Part shown: piece by piece, positions 18,482 to 32,154 of the stretch
How the letters are laid out: every line of letters starts with the position of its first letter
Position numbering within the stretch: the stretch's first letter is position 1
From: Lysobacter spongiicola DSM 21749
Lineage (GTDB): Bacteria; Pseudomonadota; Gammaproteobacteria; Xanthomonadales; Xanthomonadaceae
Assembly (NCBI RefSeq): GCF_900167055.1
Contig: NZ_FUXP01000001.1
Coordinates: forward strand, 434,001-498,000
DNA: 64,000 nucleotides
Direction of reading: 5' to 3'
The notes under the pieces: model-generated
Database searches by the model: none
Told to the model about the DNA's origin: nothing
What the model saw: the letters and a program-made list of their open reading frames with translations, nothing else
Program-made: the position numbers and the translations under genes

Positions 18482-19924
18482 ATGAGCGAACAGCAGAACT
18501 TCGACGTCGTCGTGATCGGTGCCGGTCCCGCCGGCTACCACGCCGCGATCCGCGCCGCCCAGCTGGGCCTGAAGACCGCCTGCATCGACGCGGCGCTCGG
18601 CAAGGATGGCAAGCCGGCCTTGGGCGGCACCTGCCTGCGCGTGGGCTGCATCCCGTCCAAGGCGCTGCTCGACTCCTCGCGCCAGTTCTGGAACATGGGC
18701 CACCTGTTCGGCGACCACGGCATCAGCTTCAAGGACGCGAAGATGGATGTCGGCCAGATGGTCGGGCGCAAGGACAAGATCGTGAAGCAGTTCACCGGCG
18801 GCATCGCGATGCTGTTCAAGGCAAACAAGGTCTCCCCGTTCTACGGCTTCGGCACCCTGCACAAGGGCAACGTGGTCAAGGTCAAGCAGCACGACGGCAG
18901 CGAAGTCGAGCTCAAGGGCACCAACGTCGTCATCGCCGCCGGTTCGGACTCGATCGAGCTGCCGTTCGCGAAGTTCGACGGTGACACCGTCGTCGACAAC
19001 GTCGGCGCGCTGGACTTCACCGAGGTGCCCAAGCGCCTGGGCGTGATCGGCGCCGGCGTGATCGGACTGGAGCTGGGCAGCGTGTGGAAGCGGCTGGGCG
19101 CCGAGGTCACCATCCTGGAGGCGATGCCGGAGTTCCTGGCCACCGCCGACGCCGAGGTCGCGAAGACCGCCGCCAAGGAATTCAAGAAGCAGGGTCTGGA
19201 CATCAAGCTGGGCGCCAAGGTCAGCAAGGCCGAGGTCAAGTCCAAGGGCAAGTCGAAGGAAGTCCACCTCACCTATTCCGACAAGGATGGTGAGCAGTCG
19301 ATGGTCGTCGACAAGCTGCTGGTCGCCGTTGGTCGCAAGGCCGCGAGCAAAGGCCTGCTTGCGGACGGCACCGGCGTGAAGCTGGACGACCGTGGCCGCA
19401 TCGAGGTCGACGAGCACTGCCACACCGGCGTCGATGGGGTCTGGGCGGTCGGCGACTGCGTGCGCGGCCCGATGCTGGCCCACAAGGGTTTCGAGGAAGG
19501 CATCGCCGTGGCCGAGCTGATCGCCGGCCTGCCGGGCCACGTCAACCTCGATACCGTGCCGTGGGTCATCTACACCGAACCGGAGATCGCCTGGGTCGGC
19601 CAGACCGAACAGCAGCTCAAGGAAGAAGGTACCCCGTACAAGACCGGCAGCTTCCCGTTCGCCGCGATCGGTCGTGCCGTCGCAATGGGCGAGCCGGCCG
19701 GATTCGTCAAGGTCATCGCGCACGCGGAGACGGATCGCGTACTCGGCCTGCACCTGGTGGGCGTCGGCGTCTCCGAACTGGTCCACGAAGGCGTGCTGAC
19801 CATGGAGTTCAAGGGTTCGGCCGACGACCTGGCGCGCATCTGCCACGCCCATCCGACCCTGTCGGAGGCCATCCACGACGCCGCCATGGCGGTCGACAAG
19901 CGGGCCATTCACAAGGCGAACTGA
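18482..19924 (+). CDS. lpdA: Dihydrolipoyl dehydrogenase (E3)
   Basis: FAD/NAD flavoprotein that reoxidises the dihydrolipoyl groups of the E2 enzyme. It has 480 residues. The FAD-binding loop is VVVIGAGPAGYHAAIRAAQ, the redox-active disulfide lies in GGTCLRVGCIPSKALLDSS, NAD is bound at LGVIGAGVIGLELGSVW, and the catalytic His-Glu pair sits in HAHPTLSEAIHDA. The disulfide motif has Arg where most enzymes have Asn (CLRVGC for CLNVGC). As the third gene of the suc operon it presumably serves this complex; whether it is the only lpd of the genome cannot be seen here. Confidence 0.96.
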   Translation: MSEQQNFDVVVIGAGPAGYHAAIRAAQLGLKTACIDAALGKDGKPALGGTCLRVGCIPSKALLDSSRQFWNMGHLFGDHGISFKDAKMDVGQMVGRKDKIVKQFTGGIAMLFKANKVSPFYGFGTLHKGNVVKVKQHDGSEVELKGTNVVIAAGSDSIELPFAKFDGDTVVDNVGALDFTEVPKRLGVIGAGVIGLELGSVWKRLGAEVTILEAMPEFLATADAEVAKTAAKEFKKQGLDIKLGAKVSKAEVKSKGKSKEVHLTYSDKDGEQSMVVDKLLVAVGRKAASKGLLADGTGVKLDDRGRIEVDEHCHTGVDGVWAVGDCVRGPMLAHKGFEEGIAVAELIAGLPGHVNLDTVPWVIYTEPEIAWVGQTEQQLKEEGTPYKTGSFPFAAIGRAVAMGEPAGFVKVIAHAETDRVLGLHLVGVGVSELVHEGVLTMEFKGSADDLARICHAHPTLSEAIHDAAMAVDKRAIHKAN

Positions 19925-19944
19925 TCCGCCACGAGGCCCCACCG

Positions 19945-19980
19945 ACGACGGCGCACCCCGGTGCGCCGTCGTTCGTTGTC
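19945..19980 (+). terminator. Terminator-like hairpin after the suc operon
   Basis: A perfect 13-bp inverted repeat (ACGACGGCGCACC and its complement around CC), 21 bp after lpdA, followed by a short, mixed T-containing run. Very stable stem but a weak T tract. Confidence 0.7.
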
Positions 19981-19996
19981 CCGGAGGAAACACCCG

Positions 19997-20587
19997 ATGC
20001 GTTCAGTCGCCGTCTATTGCGGTTCCAACCCCGGCAGCCGGCCGGTCTACACCGAAACCGCCGCCCGTGTCGGCCGGATGCTGGCCGAGGCCGGCATTGC
20101 CGTCGTGTTCGGCGGGGGCAAGGTCGGCCTGATGGGGACGGTGGCCGACGCGGCGCTGGCGGCCGGCGGCGAAGTGATCGGTGTCATTCCCGAGCAACTG
20201 GTGCAGCTTGAGGTGGCCCACGCCGGTGTCACCCGGCTCGAGGTCGTCTCCACCATGCACGAACGCAAGCGCCGTATGTTCGACCTGTCCGATGGCTTCA
20301 TCGCCCTGCCAGGTGGGTTCGGCACCCTCGACGAGATGTTCGAGATGCTCACCTGGCGCCAGCTCGGGATCGGCGACAAGCCGTGCGCGTTCCTGGACGT
20401 TCAAGGCTTCTTCGAACCGTTGGTGGCGATGATGGACCGGATGGTCGGCGAGCGCTTCCTGCATGCCGACCAGCGCCGCGACCTCTGGCACGGCGACGAC
20501 CCGGAATCGATGCTGCGCTGGATGCGTGACTACACACCGGCGGAAGCATCCAAGTGGCTGGCCGAGAAGCACGCCGCAACGCGTTGA
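19997..20587 (+). CDS. LOG family protein (TIGR00730), nucleotide 5'-monophosphate phosphoribohydrolase
   Basis: A 196-residue Rossmann-fold enzyme of the LOG family, which hydrolyses cytokinin-riboside or purine nucleotides to base and ribose 5-phosphate. The two family motifs are clear: MHERKRRMFDLSDGFIALP (the PGGxGT partner helix) and PGGFGTLDEMFE. GGGEVIGVIPE-like and YCGSNPG segments form the nucleotide fold. The start at 19997 follows GGAGG by 9 bases. It is separated from the suc operon by the hairpin and is followed by an oxidoreductase gene. The physiological substrate in this organism is not evident. Confidence 0.92.
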   Translation: MRSVAVYCGSNPGSRPVYTETAARVGRMLAEAGIAVVFGGGKVGLMGTVADAALAAGGEVIGVIPEQLVQLEVAHAGVTRLEVVSTMHERKRRMFDLSDGFIALPGGFGTLDEMFEMLTWRQLGIGDKPCAFLDVQGFFEPLVAMMDRMVGERFLHADQRRDLWHGDDPESMLRWMRDYTPAEASKWLAEKHAATR

Positions 20588-20612
20588 CCATACCCCACGC
20601 AGGAGCGCCGAC

Positions 20613-21605
20613 ATGACCGTACCCGCGAGATTCACCGCATTCCGGATCCACAACGACGACGCCGGCTACCGCAGCGGCCTGGAGCAGGTGTCGCTGGAGG
20701 ACCTCTCTCCCGGGGAAGTGGTGATCAGGACCGCCTACTCCTCCGTCAACTTCAAGGACGCCCTTGCCGGCACCGGGAAGGGCAAGATCCTGCGCCGGTT
20801 CCCGCTGGTCGGTGGCATCGACGTCGCCGGCCATGTCGTCAGGTCGAGCGATCCCGGATTCCGTGAAGGCGACCCGGTGGTGGTGACCGGTTGTGGCCTG
20901 AGCGAAACCCGCGACGGCGGCTACAGCGAATATGCGCGGCTGGAAGCCAAGTGGGCGGTGCCCCTGCCGGCCGGCCTCGACCTGCGCGAAGCCATGATCC
21001 TGGGCACGGCCGGCTTCACCGCCGCGCTCGCGCTCTACCGGTTGCTGGACAACCGGCAGTCACCGGCGCTTGGCCCGCTCGCGGTCACGGGCGCCTCCGG
21101 TGGAGTCGGTTCGCTGGCGCTGGACATCTTCAGCCGCGCCGGCTTTGAAGTGCATGCCATCAGCGGCAAGGCCGACCAGCATGGTTACCTCAAATCGATC
21201 GGCGCCAGCCAGGTACTGGACCGGGATGCGCTGTCGACCACACGCCCGATGGAATCGACCCGCTTCGGTGGTGGCCTGGACAACGTCGGCGGGCCGATGC
21301 TGACCAGCCTGCTCGCGCAGACGGCGCCCTATGGCAACGTCGCCAGCGCCGGCCTGGCGGCCTCCCCGGCACTCGATGCCACCGTGATGCCGTTCATCAT
21401 CCGTGGCGTCTCCCTGCTGGGCGTCGCCTCCGCCGGCACCGCGCGTGACATCCGTGACGAAATCTGGCGCCGGCTCGCAAGCGACTGGAAGCCCGCCCAC
21501 CTCGATCGCATCTGCACCCGCGAGGCGGGGCTGGACGAACTCCCGGGGATTTTCAACGGCATGCTGGCGGGCGGATCCCTCGGCAGGACCCTGGTCAGGG
21601 TCTGA
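20613..21605 (+). CDS. YhdH/AcuI-type medium-chain oxidoreductase (acrylyl-CoA reductase family)
   Basis: A 330-residue, zinc-free member of the medium-chain dehydrogenase family. The N-terminal catalytic domain has YSSVNFKDALAGTGKG and PLVGGIDVAGHV; the NADPH-binding domain has LAVTGASGGVGSLALDI. This pattern identifies the YhdH/YhfP/AcuI group, of which AcuI reduces acrylyl-CoA to propionyl-CoA. A clear AGGAG precedes the ATG. The in vivo substrate here is unproven. Confidence 0.92.
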   Translation: MTVPARFTAFRIHNDDAGYRSGLEQVSLEDLSPGEVVIRTAYSSVNFKDALAGTGKGKILRRFPLVGGIDVAGHVVRSSDPGFREGDPVVVTGCGLSETRDGGYSEYARLEAKWAVPLPAGLDLREAMILGTAGFTAALALYRLLDNRQSPALGPLAVTGASGGVGSLALDIFSRAGFEVHAISGKADQHGYLKSIGASQVLDRDALSTTRPMESTRFGGGLDNVGGPMLTSLLAQTAPYGNVASAGLAASPALDATVMPFIIRGVSLLGVASAGTARDIRDEIWRRLASDWKPAHLDRICTREAGLDELPGIFNGMLAGGSLGRTLVRV

Positions 21606-21610
21606 AACAT

Positions 21611-21638
21611 TTGCGGCGCCGCCCGGCGCCGCTACAAT
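21611..21638 (+). promoter_or_regulatory. Probable promoter of the pilH-like gene with an embedded hairpin
   Basis: TTGCGG (21611-21616) and TACAAT (21633-21638) are spaced by 16 bases. Between them lies a perfect 8-bp stem, GCGGCGCC-GCCC-GGCGCCGC (21613-21632), which could also end the upstream oxidoreductase message. Confidence 0.5.
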
Positions 21639-21664
21639 CGATCCCGATCTCCTGGGGAAAACAC

Positions 21665-22030
21665 ATGGCGCGTATCCTTATCGTCGACGATTCGCCGTCG
21701 CAACTCATGGGCATTCGACGCATCGTCGACAAGCTCGGGCATGAGGCGCTGACCGCCGAAGACGGTGCCGCGGGCGTCGAAGCGGCCAAGCGCGAGCTTC
21801 CCGACCTGATCCTGATGGACGTGGTGATGCCCAACCTCAACGGGTTCCAGGCCACCCGCTCGATCTGCCGCGAGGAAACCACCCGCCATATCCCGGTAGT
21901 GCTGGTGACCACCAAGGACCAGGACACCGACCGGGTCTGGGGCATGCGCCAGGGCGCGAAAGCCTACATCACGAAGCCGTTCAACGAGGCCGAACTGGCC
22001 GAGATCATCGGCCAACTGCTGCCCGGCTGA
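21665..22030 (+). CDS. pilH: Single-domain response regulator, PilH-like
   Basis: A 121-residue CheY-like receiver with no output domain. The phosphoacceptor Asp is in LILMDVVMP (Asp52), the acidic pair is VDD, and the switch Thr and Lys are VTTKDQDTD and YITKPFNE. The stretches SPSQLMGIRRIVDKLGHEAL and DTDRVWGMRQGAKAYITKPF closely match PilH of the Pil-Chp twitching-motility pathway. It stands alone here, without pilG, pilI, pilJ or chpA beside it. A TGGGGAA element precedes the chosen start. Confidence 0.85.
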   Translation: MARILIVDDSPSQLMGIRRIVDKLGHEALTAEDGAAGVEAAKRELPDLILMDVVMPNLNGFQATRSICREETTRHIPVVLVTTKDQDTDRVWGMRQGAKAYITKPFNEAELAEIIGQLLPG

Positions 22031-22042
22031 TCCCGGGCGGCG

Positions 22043-22954
22043 TCAGGCACGGCGCCAGCCAGCCCCGAATGCATCCTTCATCGTCTCGTACGCCTTTTTC
22101 TGGGCGTCGTTCTGTGGCGTCGGCGCCAGTACCTCGAGCTCAACGATCTGGTCACCATCGGCCGGCTTGCCCGGCAGCCCCCGCCCCCGCAGCCGAAGCT
22201 TGCGTCCAGCCTCGGATCCGGCCGGGATCTTCAACTCCACCGGCCCACCCAGCGTCGGCACACTGATCGACGCCCCCAGGGCCGCCTCCCAAGGCGCCAC
22301 CGGCAGCACGTGGATCACGTTGCGCCCATCAACCTCGAACCGGGGGTGCGCCGCGTATTCGATCTCCAGCAACAGATCGCCGCCGGTGGCGCCCTGCCCC
22401 GCAAGGCGGATGGCCTGTCCTTCCCGTATCCCCTTCGGAACACGGACCTGCAAGGTCTTGCCGTCGACACCGATGCGCACCGTGTCGCCGGAATAGACGG
22501 TCTCGAGCGGGATGGCCAACTTGGCGCGGGTGTCGGCACGGGTGCGCGCGCCCGGCTGCGGCCCGAATCCGCCGGGCCCGGCAGGGCCTCCGCGCCCGCG
22601 GCCGAACAGGGTCTCGAAGAAGTCGCTGAACCCCCCGCCGGCACCGCCCCCCGCGAAGATCTCCTCGAAGTCGACACCGCCCGCCCCCGGATCACCGAAC
22701 CCACCCGGCGGTGGCTGCACATCGTCGCCCGGGCGATAGCCACGCGCACGCAGCTGGTCGTAGGCCTTGCGCTTCTGCGGATCGCGCAGGGCTTCATAGG
22801 CCTCGTTCACGGCCTTGAATTTCTCTTCGGCCTCAGGCTCCTTGCTGACGTCGGGATGGAACTTGCGCGCGAGGCGGCGGTAGGCGGTCTTGATCTCCGC
22901 GTCGCCGGCGCTGGCCTCCACGCCAAGCGTTTCGTAGTAGTCCTTGAACTGCAT
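22043..22954 (-). CDS. cbpA: DnaJ-class co-chaperone CbpA
   Basis: A 303-residue DnaJ homologue without zinc fingers. It has the J-domain (KDYYETLGVEASAGDAEIK, HPD at residues 33-35), a Gly/Phe-rich linker (about 75-135), and two beta-sandwich client-binding domains (LAIPLETVYSGDTVRI ... VPTLGGPVELKIPAGSEAGR). CbpA stimulates DnaK and can bind curved DNA. It is transcribed away from the peroxiredoxin gene across a 173-bp spacer, a plausible stress-responsive divergent region, and converges on pilH. Confidence 0.93.
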   Translation of the reverse strand: MQFKDYYETLGVEASAGDAEIKTAYRRLARKFHPDVSKEPEAEEKFKAVNEAYEALRDPQKRKAYDQLRARGYRPGDDVQPPPGGFGDPGAGGVDFEEIFAGGGAGGGFSDFFETLFGRGRGGPAGPGGFGPQPGARTRADTRAKLAIPLETVYSGDTVRIGVDGKTLQVRVPKGIREGQAIRLAGQGATGGDLLLEIEYAAHPRFEVDGRNVIHVLPVAPWEAALGASISVPTLGGPVELKIPAGSEAGRKLRLRGRGLPGKPADGDQIVELEVLAPTPQNDAQKKAYETMKDAFGAGWRRA

Positions 22955-23127
22955 AGGTCGCTCCGATCATGCCGGCCTTGCGGCATGGCTCTGCTGTTTC
23001 CAGCCATCGAACATGGCGATGGAAAAAAGTATGGGCGCGTGGCGGAGGTACAAGACGCACTCGCCGGCCGCGTTGACGAAAAGTTTAGCCGCGCCCCCTA
23101 GACTGCGCCTTCCCACAGGAGAAACCA

Positions 23128-23607
23128 ATGAGCATCCAGGTCGGAGACCCCCTGCCCGAAGTACCCCTGCAACGCATCCGCGATGGCGTTGAAACCGTCG
23201 ATACCAAGAGCCTGTTCGGCGACCGCAAGGTCGTCATCTTCGCCGTGCCCGGGGCTTTCACCCCGACCTGCTCGGAGCGCCACCTGCCCAGCTTCGTCGA
23301 GCACTACCCGCAGTTCCGCGACAAGGGCATCGACGTCGCCTGCATGTCCGTCAACGACCCGTTCGTGATGCAGGCCTGGGGTGAAAGCCAGGAAGTGCCG
23401 GACGGGCTGATGATGCTCGCCGACGGCAATGCCGAGTTCACCCGCGCCCTTGGCCTGGAGATCGATGCCAGCAGCTATGGCATGGGCACGCGCGCCAAGC
23501 GCTTCGCCCTGTACGCCGAGAACGGCGTGGTCCGGCAGTTGCACGTCGAGGCACCGGGCGAATACCGCGTATCCTCGGCCGAACACGTGTTGTCGCAACT
23601 GGACTGA
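23128..23607 (+). CDS. Peroxiredoxin, Prx5 type
   Basis: A 159-residue thiol peroxidase of the Prx5 class. The peroxidatic Cys48 lies in PGAFTPTCSERHLPSF, and a second cysteine is at position 72 (DVACMSVNDPFVM). These enzymes reduce hydrogen peroxide and alkyl peroxides using glutathione/glutaredoxin or thioredoxin. A TTGACG at 23073 may be part of its promoter, but no well-spaced -10 box was found. A clear intrinsic terminator follows the gene. Confidence 0.94.
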   Translation: MSIQVGDPLPEVPLQRIRDGVETVDTKSLFGDRKVVIFAVPGAFTPTCSERHLPSFVEHYPQFRDKGIDVACMSVNDPFVMQAWGESQEVPDGLMMLADGNAEFTRALGLEIDASSYGMGTRAKRFALYAENGVVRQLHVEAPGEYRVSSAEHVLSQLD

Positions 23608-23637
23608 CGGCCGGCCGATGGGCCGTCGGTCAAGAAG

Positions 23638-23662
23638 AACGCCACCCGAAGGTGGCGTTTTT
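23638..23662. terminator. Bidirectional intrinsic terminator between prx and gyrA
   Basis: A perfect 9-bp stem, AACGCCACC-CGAA-GGTGGCGTT, with a stable CGAA tetraloop, T's on the right and A's on the left. It serves the convergent peroxiredoxin and gyrA genes. Confidence 0.9.
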
Positions 23663-23687
23663 AATTCCGGTGGACGGACGGTCCAGG

Positions 23688-26324
<2,637 letters not shown>

Positions 26325-26525
26325 CGGGCTTCCGTTGTTTGCAGGTTCGACACCGCCGGGGCAAGGGACGGGACCGGCGCGCAAGCAGCGGCCTGCACGG
26401 GTCCGCCACGGCCTGCGCCGGACAGATGAAAACGACGTGAAATGATAGCACGAAACAGGGGCTGACGCGCCCCCGAATATCGCGCCGAATCAAGGACTTA
26501 TCGTTGTTTTACCGCGACCCGGGGA

Positions 26526-27584
26526 TTACCCGCCGAATGCGGCGCGCATTGCGGATTCATCCGGATGCTCGATGATGCCCCGCTCGGTCACGATCGCGTC
26601 GATGAGATCGTGCGGGGTGACGTCGAAGACCGGGTTCCAGGCGCCGATCTCCATGGCCGCGGTGCGCACGCTGCCGATGCCGAAAAGCTCACCCGGATCG
26701 CGCTCCTCGATGTGGATCGAGTCACCCGAAGGCGTCTCCATGTCCACTGTCGACGCCGGCGCGGCCACCATGAACTTCACTCCATGGTGCCGCGCGGCGA
26801 TGGCGAGCTGGTAGGTGCCGATCTTGTTGGCGGTATCGCCGTTGGCGCAGATGCGGTCAGCGCCCACCACCACCCACTGCACCTTGCCCGACTTCATCAG
26901 GTGGGACGCCGCCGCATCGGCGATGAGCGTCGGTGCGATGCCGTCCTGCTGCAGTTCCCACACGGTCAGGCGGGCGCCCTGGAGCCAGGGCCGCGTCTCG
27001 CCCGCGAACACTTCGTTGATGCGGCCTTGCGCGACACCCGCACGGATCACGCCCAGCGCGGTGCCGAACCCCGCCGTGGCGAGCGAACCGGTGTTGCAGT
27101 GAGTGAGGACGTTGCTGCCGGGCTCGATCAGGGCCGCACCGAGGGCACCCATCCGGCGGTTGGCGGCAAGGTCTTCTTCCGAGATCAACCGCGCTTCGCG
27201 CTCCAGCACATCCCGCCAATCCGAGGACGCCGCCAGCAGCACCCGGCGCATACGCGCAAGCGCCCACGCCAGGTTGACCGCCGTCGGCCGGGCGGCGTTC
27301 AGGTGGGCGATCGCGGGCGCGAGCAACGCGGCCGCTTCGACACCGTCATCAGCCTCGACGTTCCGCGCCGCCAGCACCAGGCCCCAGGCGGCGGCGATGC
27401 CGATCGCCGGTGCCCCGCGGACGGTCAGCGCGCCGATCGCCTCGGCCACCGATTCACTGGTGGGACAGCGCACGTACTCGACCTCGAACGGCAGCTTGCG
27501 CTGGTCGAGCAGTTCCAGCGCATCGCCGGTCCAGCGGATGGGACGGATGCGGTCGTAGCGGTCGAAATCGAAGGTCTCGGTCAT
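26526..27584 (-). CDS. mtnA: S-methyl-5-thioribose-1-phosphate isomerase
   Basis: Methionine-salvage enzyme converting methylthioribose 1-phosphate to methylthioribulose 1-phosphate. It has 352 residues, standard length. The catalytic Cys lies in [14 protein letters not shown] (about residue 163) and the Asp in [19 protein letters not shown] (about residue 241). [15 protein letters not shown] contributes the phosphate site. It lies about 200 bp upstream of gyrA on the same strand, an order seen in other xanthomonads. The 5' side carries a variant REPIN. Confidence 0.96.
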   Translation of the reverse strand: MTETFDFDRYDRIRPIRWTGDALELLDQRKLPFEVEYVRCPTSESVAEAIGALTVRGAPAIGIAAAWGLVLAARNVEADDGVEAAALLAPAIAHLNAARPTAVNLAWALARMRRVLLAASSDWRDVLEREARLISEEDLAANRRMGALGAALIEPGSNVLTHCNTGSLATAGFGTALGVIRAGVAQGRINEVFAGETRPWLQGARLTVWELQQDGIAPTLIADAAASHLMKSGKVQWVVVGADRICANGDTANKIGTYQLAIAARHHGVKFMVAAPASTVDMETPSGDSIHIEERDPGELFGIGSVRTAAMEIGAWNPVFDVTPHDLIDAIVTERGIIEHPDESAMRAAFGG

Positions 27585-27629
27585 CCACCGATTCTAGACG
27601 AGGCGATGCATCGGGCAGCACTCGGTTTT

Positions 27630-27696
27630 GTAGGAGCGACGTAAGTCGCGACCGCCGGGCTCCGGAGAGGCCGGTCGCGACTTACGTCGCTCCTAC
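27630..27696. repeat. REPIN 3 (variant arm type)
   Basis: A 67-bp pair with the same GTAG head but a different stem (GCGAC-GTAA-GTCGC in place of GCGGCT-TC-AGCCGC). Both halves of the stem changed together, so the fold is conserved while the sequence is not. It lies between the mtnA start and the epmA stop. Confidence 0.88.
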
Positions 27697-27711
27697 AGAA
27701 GGTCGGTCCCT

Positions 27712-28692
27712 TTAGCTGCGGGCGAAGTCGAATGCGAGCACGTCGGCAATACGGTCGGTATCCAGCATCGCCATCAGCAGGCGATCGATACCCAGTGCTA
27801 CGCCGGCACACTCCGGCAGGCCCGCGGAGAGCGCCGCCAACAGGCGCGCGTCACGTGGCGGCACGATGTCGCCGCGGCGCTCGCGCACGGTCCGGTCACG
27901 ATCGAACCGCCCGCCCTGCTCGGCCGCGTCCGCCAGCTCGTGGTAGCCGTTGGCCAACTCCAGCGGCCCAAGATAAAGTTCGAACCGCTCGGCGACAGTG
28001 GTGCCGTCCGGTTCGTCGCGCAGGCGGGCCAGCGCGCACTGGGTGGCCGGCCAGTCGTGCACCGACAGCAGGTGATCGGTTCCGAAGGCGGGCTGCAGGC
28101 GGTGGGTCATCAACAGGTCCAGCCAGTCGTCGCGCACCAGCCCTTCCGGGTCGATGGCGACGTCGCCCAGCGCATTGCGCAACGCCTCGTCCGGGGCCAG
28201 GAATGGATCGAGCCCGAGGCGGTGGTGGTAGAGATCGCGGTAGCTGACCTGCACCAGAGGCACGTGCCGCCCGACCAGCGACAGCGCACGGTTGATCAGT
28301 TCCGCGGTCTCGCCCACCAGTTGCCGGTGGTCCCAACCCAGGCGATACCACTCGAGCATGGTGAACTCGGGGTTGTGGCGGCCGCCGGCCTCGCCGTCAC
28401 GGAACACCCGGCCCAACTCGTAGCAATCGCCGAAGCCGGCGGCGAGCAGGCGCTTGAGCGGGTATTCGGGCGAGGTGCGCAGCCAGCGCGTACGCGGAGC
28501 TCCGTCGGTGCGACCACTGAACTGCAGCGCGAACGGCGCGATGTTCGGTTCGGTGTTCCCGGCCATCGACAGCACAGGGGTTTCGACCTCGGTCACGTGC
28601 CGCTGCGCGAAGAAGCTGCGGATGCTCGCATTCAGCGCTGCGCGCAGGCGCAGGGCGTCGAAGCTGGCGGAGGGCGTCCAGTCAGTGGTCAT
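27712..28692 (-). CDS. epmA: Elongation factor P (R)-beta-lysine ligase
   Basis: A class II lysyl-tRNA synthetase paralogue lacking the anticodon domain (GenX/PoxA/YjeA), which attaches beta-lysine to a lysine of EF-P. It has 326 residues. The catalytic-core motifs are PVLSMAGNTEPNIAPF, LRTSPEYPLKRLLAAGFG, CYELGRVFRDGEAGGRHNPE, FTMLEWYR and the motif 3 region GVALGIDRLLMAMLD. Its partners epmB and efp are outside the window. REPINs flank it on both sides. Confidence 0.95.
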   Translation of the reverse strand: MTTDWTPSASFDALRLRAALNASIRSFFAQRHVTEVETPVLSMAGNTEPNIAPFALQFSGRTDGAPRTRWLRTSPEYPLKRLLAAGFGDCYELGRVFRDGEAGGRHNPEFTMLEWYRLGWDHRQLVGETAELINRALSLVGRHVPLVQVSYRDLYHHRLGLDPFLAPDEALRNALGDVAIDPEGLVRDDWLDLLMTHRLQPAFGTDHLLSVHDWPATQCALARLRDEPDGTTVAERFELYLGPLELANGYHELADAAEQGGRFDRDRTVRERRGDIVPPRDARLLAALSAGLPECAGVALGIDRLLMAMLDTDRIADVLAFDFARS

Positions 28693-28734
28693 CGGCGCTT
28701 CCCGACTGTTGTTTTTGCTGGGTTCCGTGCGGTT

Positions 28735-28811
28735 GTAGGAGCGGCTTCAGCCGCGATCGGATGATCGGCCGCGCGTACCGGGTCCACGGTCGCGGCTGAA
28801 GCCGCTCCTAC
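28735..28811. repeat. REPIN 4
   Basis: A 77-bp pair of standard arms between the epmA start and the ligA stop. Its inner spacer closely resembles that of the copy at 31244, so the two are close relatives or recent duplicates. Confidence 0.92.
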
Positions 28812-28831
28812 AGGGGTGGTGTCGTGGTCGG

Positions 28832-31318
<2,487 letters not shown>

Positions 31319-31320
<2 letters not shown>

Positions 31321-31350
31321 GACCGCAGGGAGTCCCGTGGGACAAAAGCC
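31319..31350. repeat. REPIN tail module, copy 2
   Basis: GGGAGTCCCGTGGGACAAAA and then GCC, with mini-hairpin GTCCC-GT-GGGAC. Compared with copies 1 and 3 the stem is one pair shorter but still fully paired. Confidence 0.7.
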
Positions 31351-31362
31351 GGCGGTGGCTTC

Positions 31363-32118
31363 CTACCAGCGGCCCGGTTTGGTCAGCGGCGGGGCTTCAC
31401 GCTGGCGGTCGTAGGCACGCAGCTCCTCGCGGATGTGGCCGATGCGCTGCCGACCCAGGGTATTGCGCTGCTCGTCCAGCACCAGCCCGCCCAGCAGCTC
31501 GGCCATGCGTTCGGCGGTGGGCAGCATGGTCTCCCAGGCGTTCAAAGCCGGCACCGGCGCCGGCAGGGTCAGGAAGAACGCGATCGCCGGGGTTTCCAGC
31601 TCCTGGATGTTGGCCATGTCGAAGCTGCCGGGCTTGACGATGTTGGCGACGCTGAACACCGGCCCCTGTTCGGGGTGGTGCTCGACCAGGCGGTGGAACA
31701 CGCCCATGTGGCCGTAGACCAGGCCGGCCTTCTCGGCGGCGACCACGATATCCGGGCCGTGCAGTTTTTCACCGGCACGGGCGGCCAGGTACAGGGTCAC
31801 GATCTTGTCGAACTCGTCGCTGGCGCGGCGGCCGAGTTCGCTGCTGGCGGAACCGGCGGAGGCGGAATCCAGCGTGCGGTCGAACAGCTCCAACTCGGCT
31901 TGCGTGGTGGCTTCACCGACCGGGCGGCCATCCTCGCCCAGTTCACCTTCGAGCTGCTCGCCCAGGGTCGGTTCGCGGCGCTGGTCGCGCGCACCGGCTT
32001 CGCGTGGCACGCGCTTGCCCTGCCCCGGCTTACGCGGCCGGCCGAAGAACACGATCGCGGCGATCAGCACCAGGCCGGCCAGCAGGATTCCGATCCGCAA
32101 CAGGGTCATGTCCGACAT
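31363..32118 (-). CDS. zipA: Cell division protein ZipA
   Basis: An inner-membrane anchor that tethers FtsZ at the division site. It has 251 residues: an N-terminal transmembrane helix (LLRIGILLAGLVLIAAIVFF), a short charged linker (about 27-105), and the C-terminal FtsZ-binding domain (GLVYGHMGVFHRLVE, FSVANIVKPGSFDMANIQ, TPAIAFFLTLP). The Pro/Gln-rich linker is much shorter than in enterobacteria. The gene order smc-zipA-ligA is conserved in many gammaproteobacteria. Confidence 0.94.
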   Translation of the reverse strand: MSDMTLLRIGILLAGLVLIAAIVFFGRPRKPGQGKRVPREAGARDQRREPTLGEQLEGELGEDGRPVGEATTQAELELFDRTLDSASAGSASSELGRRASDEFDKIVTLYLAARAGEKLHGPDIVVAAEKAGLVYGHMGVFHRLVEHHPEQGPVFSVANIVKPGSFDMANIQELETPAIAFFLTLPAPVPALNAWETMLPTAERMAELLGGLVLDEQRNTLGRQRIGHIREELRAYDRQREAPPLTKPGRW

Positions 32119-32154
32119 CTTTGGGCTACTCCTCGCTCAGACGTTCGACGGTGG

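Noticed and set aside
17129-19993. A 954-codon open frame antisense to sucB and lpdA
   Set aside because: It spans two real genes and their spacer on the opposite strand, a GC-bias artefact.
23073-23104. Promoter TTGACG ... TAGACT before the peroxiredoxin gene
   Set aside because: The spacer is 20 bases, too long for a normal sigma-70 promoter, and no better -10 box was found.
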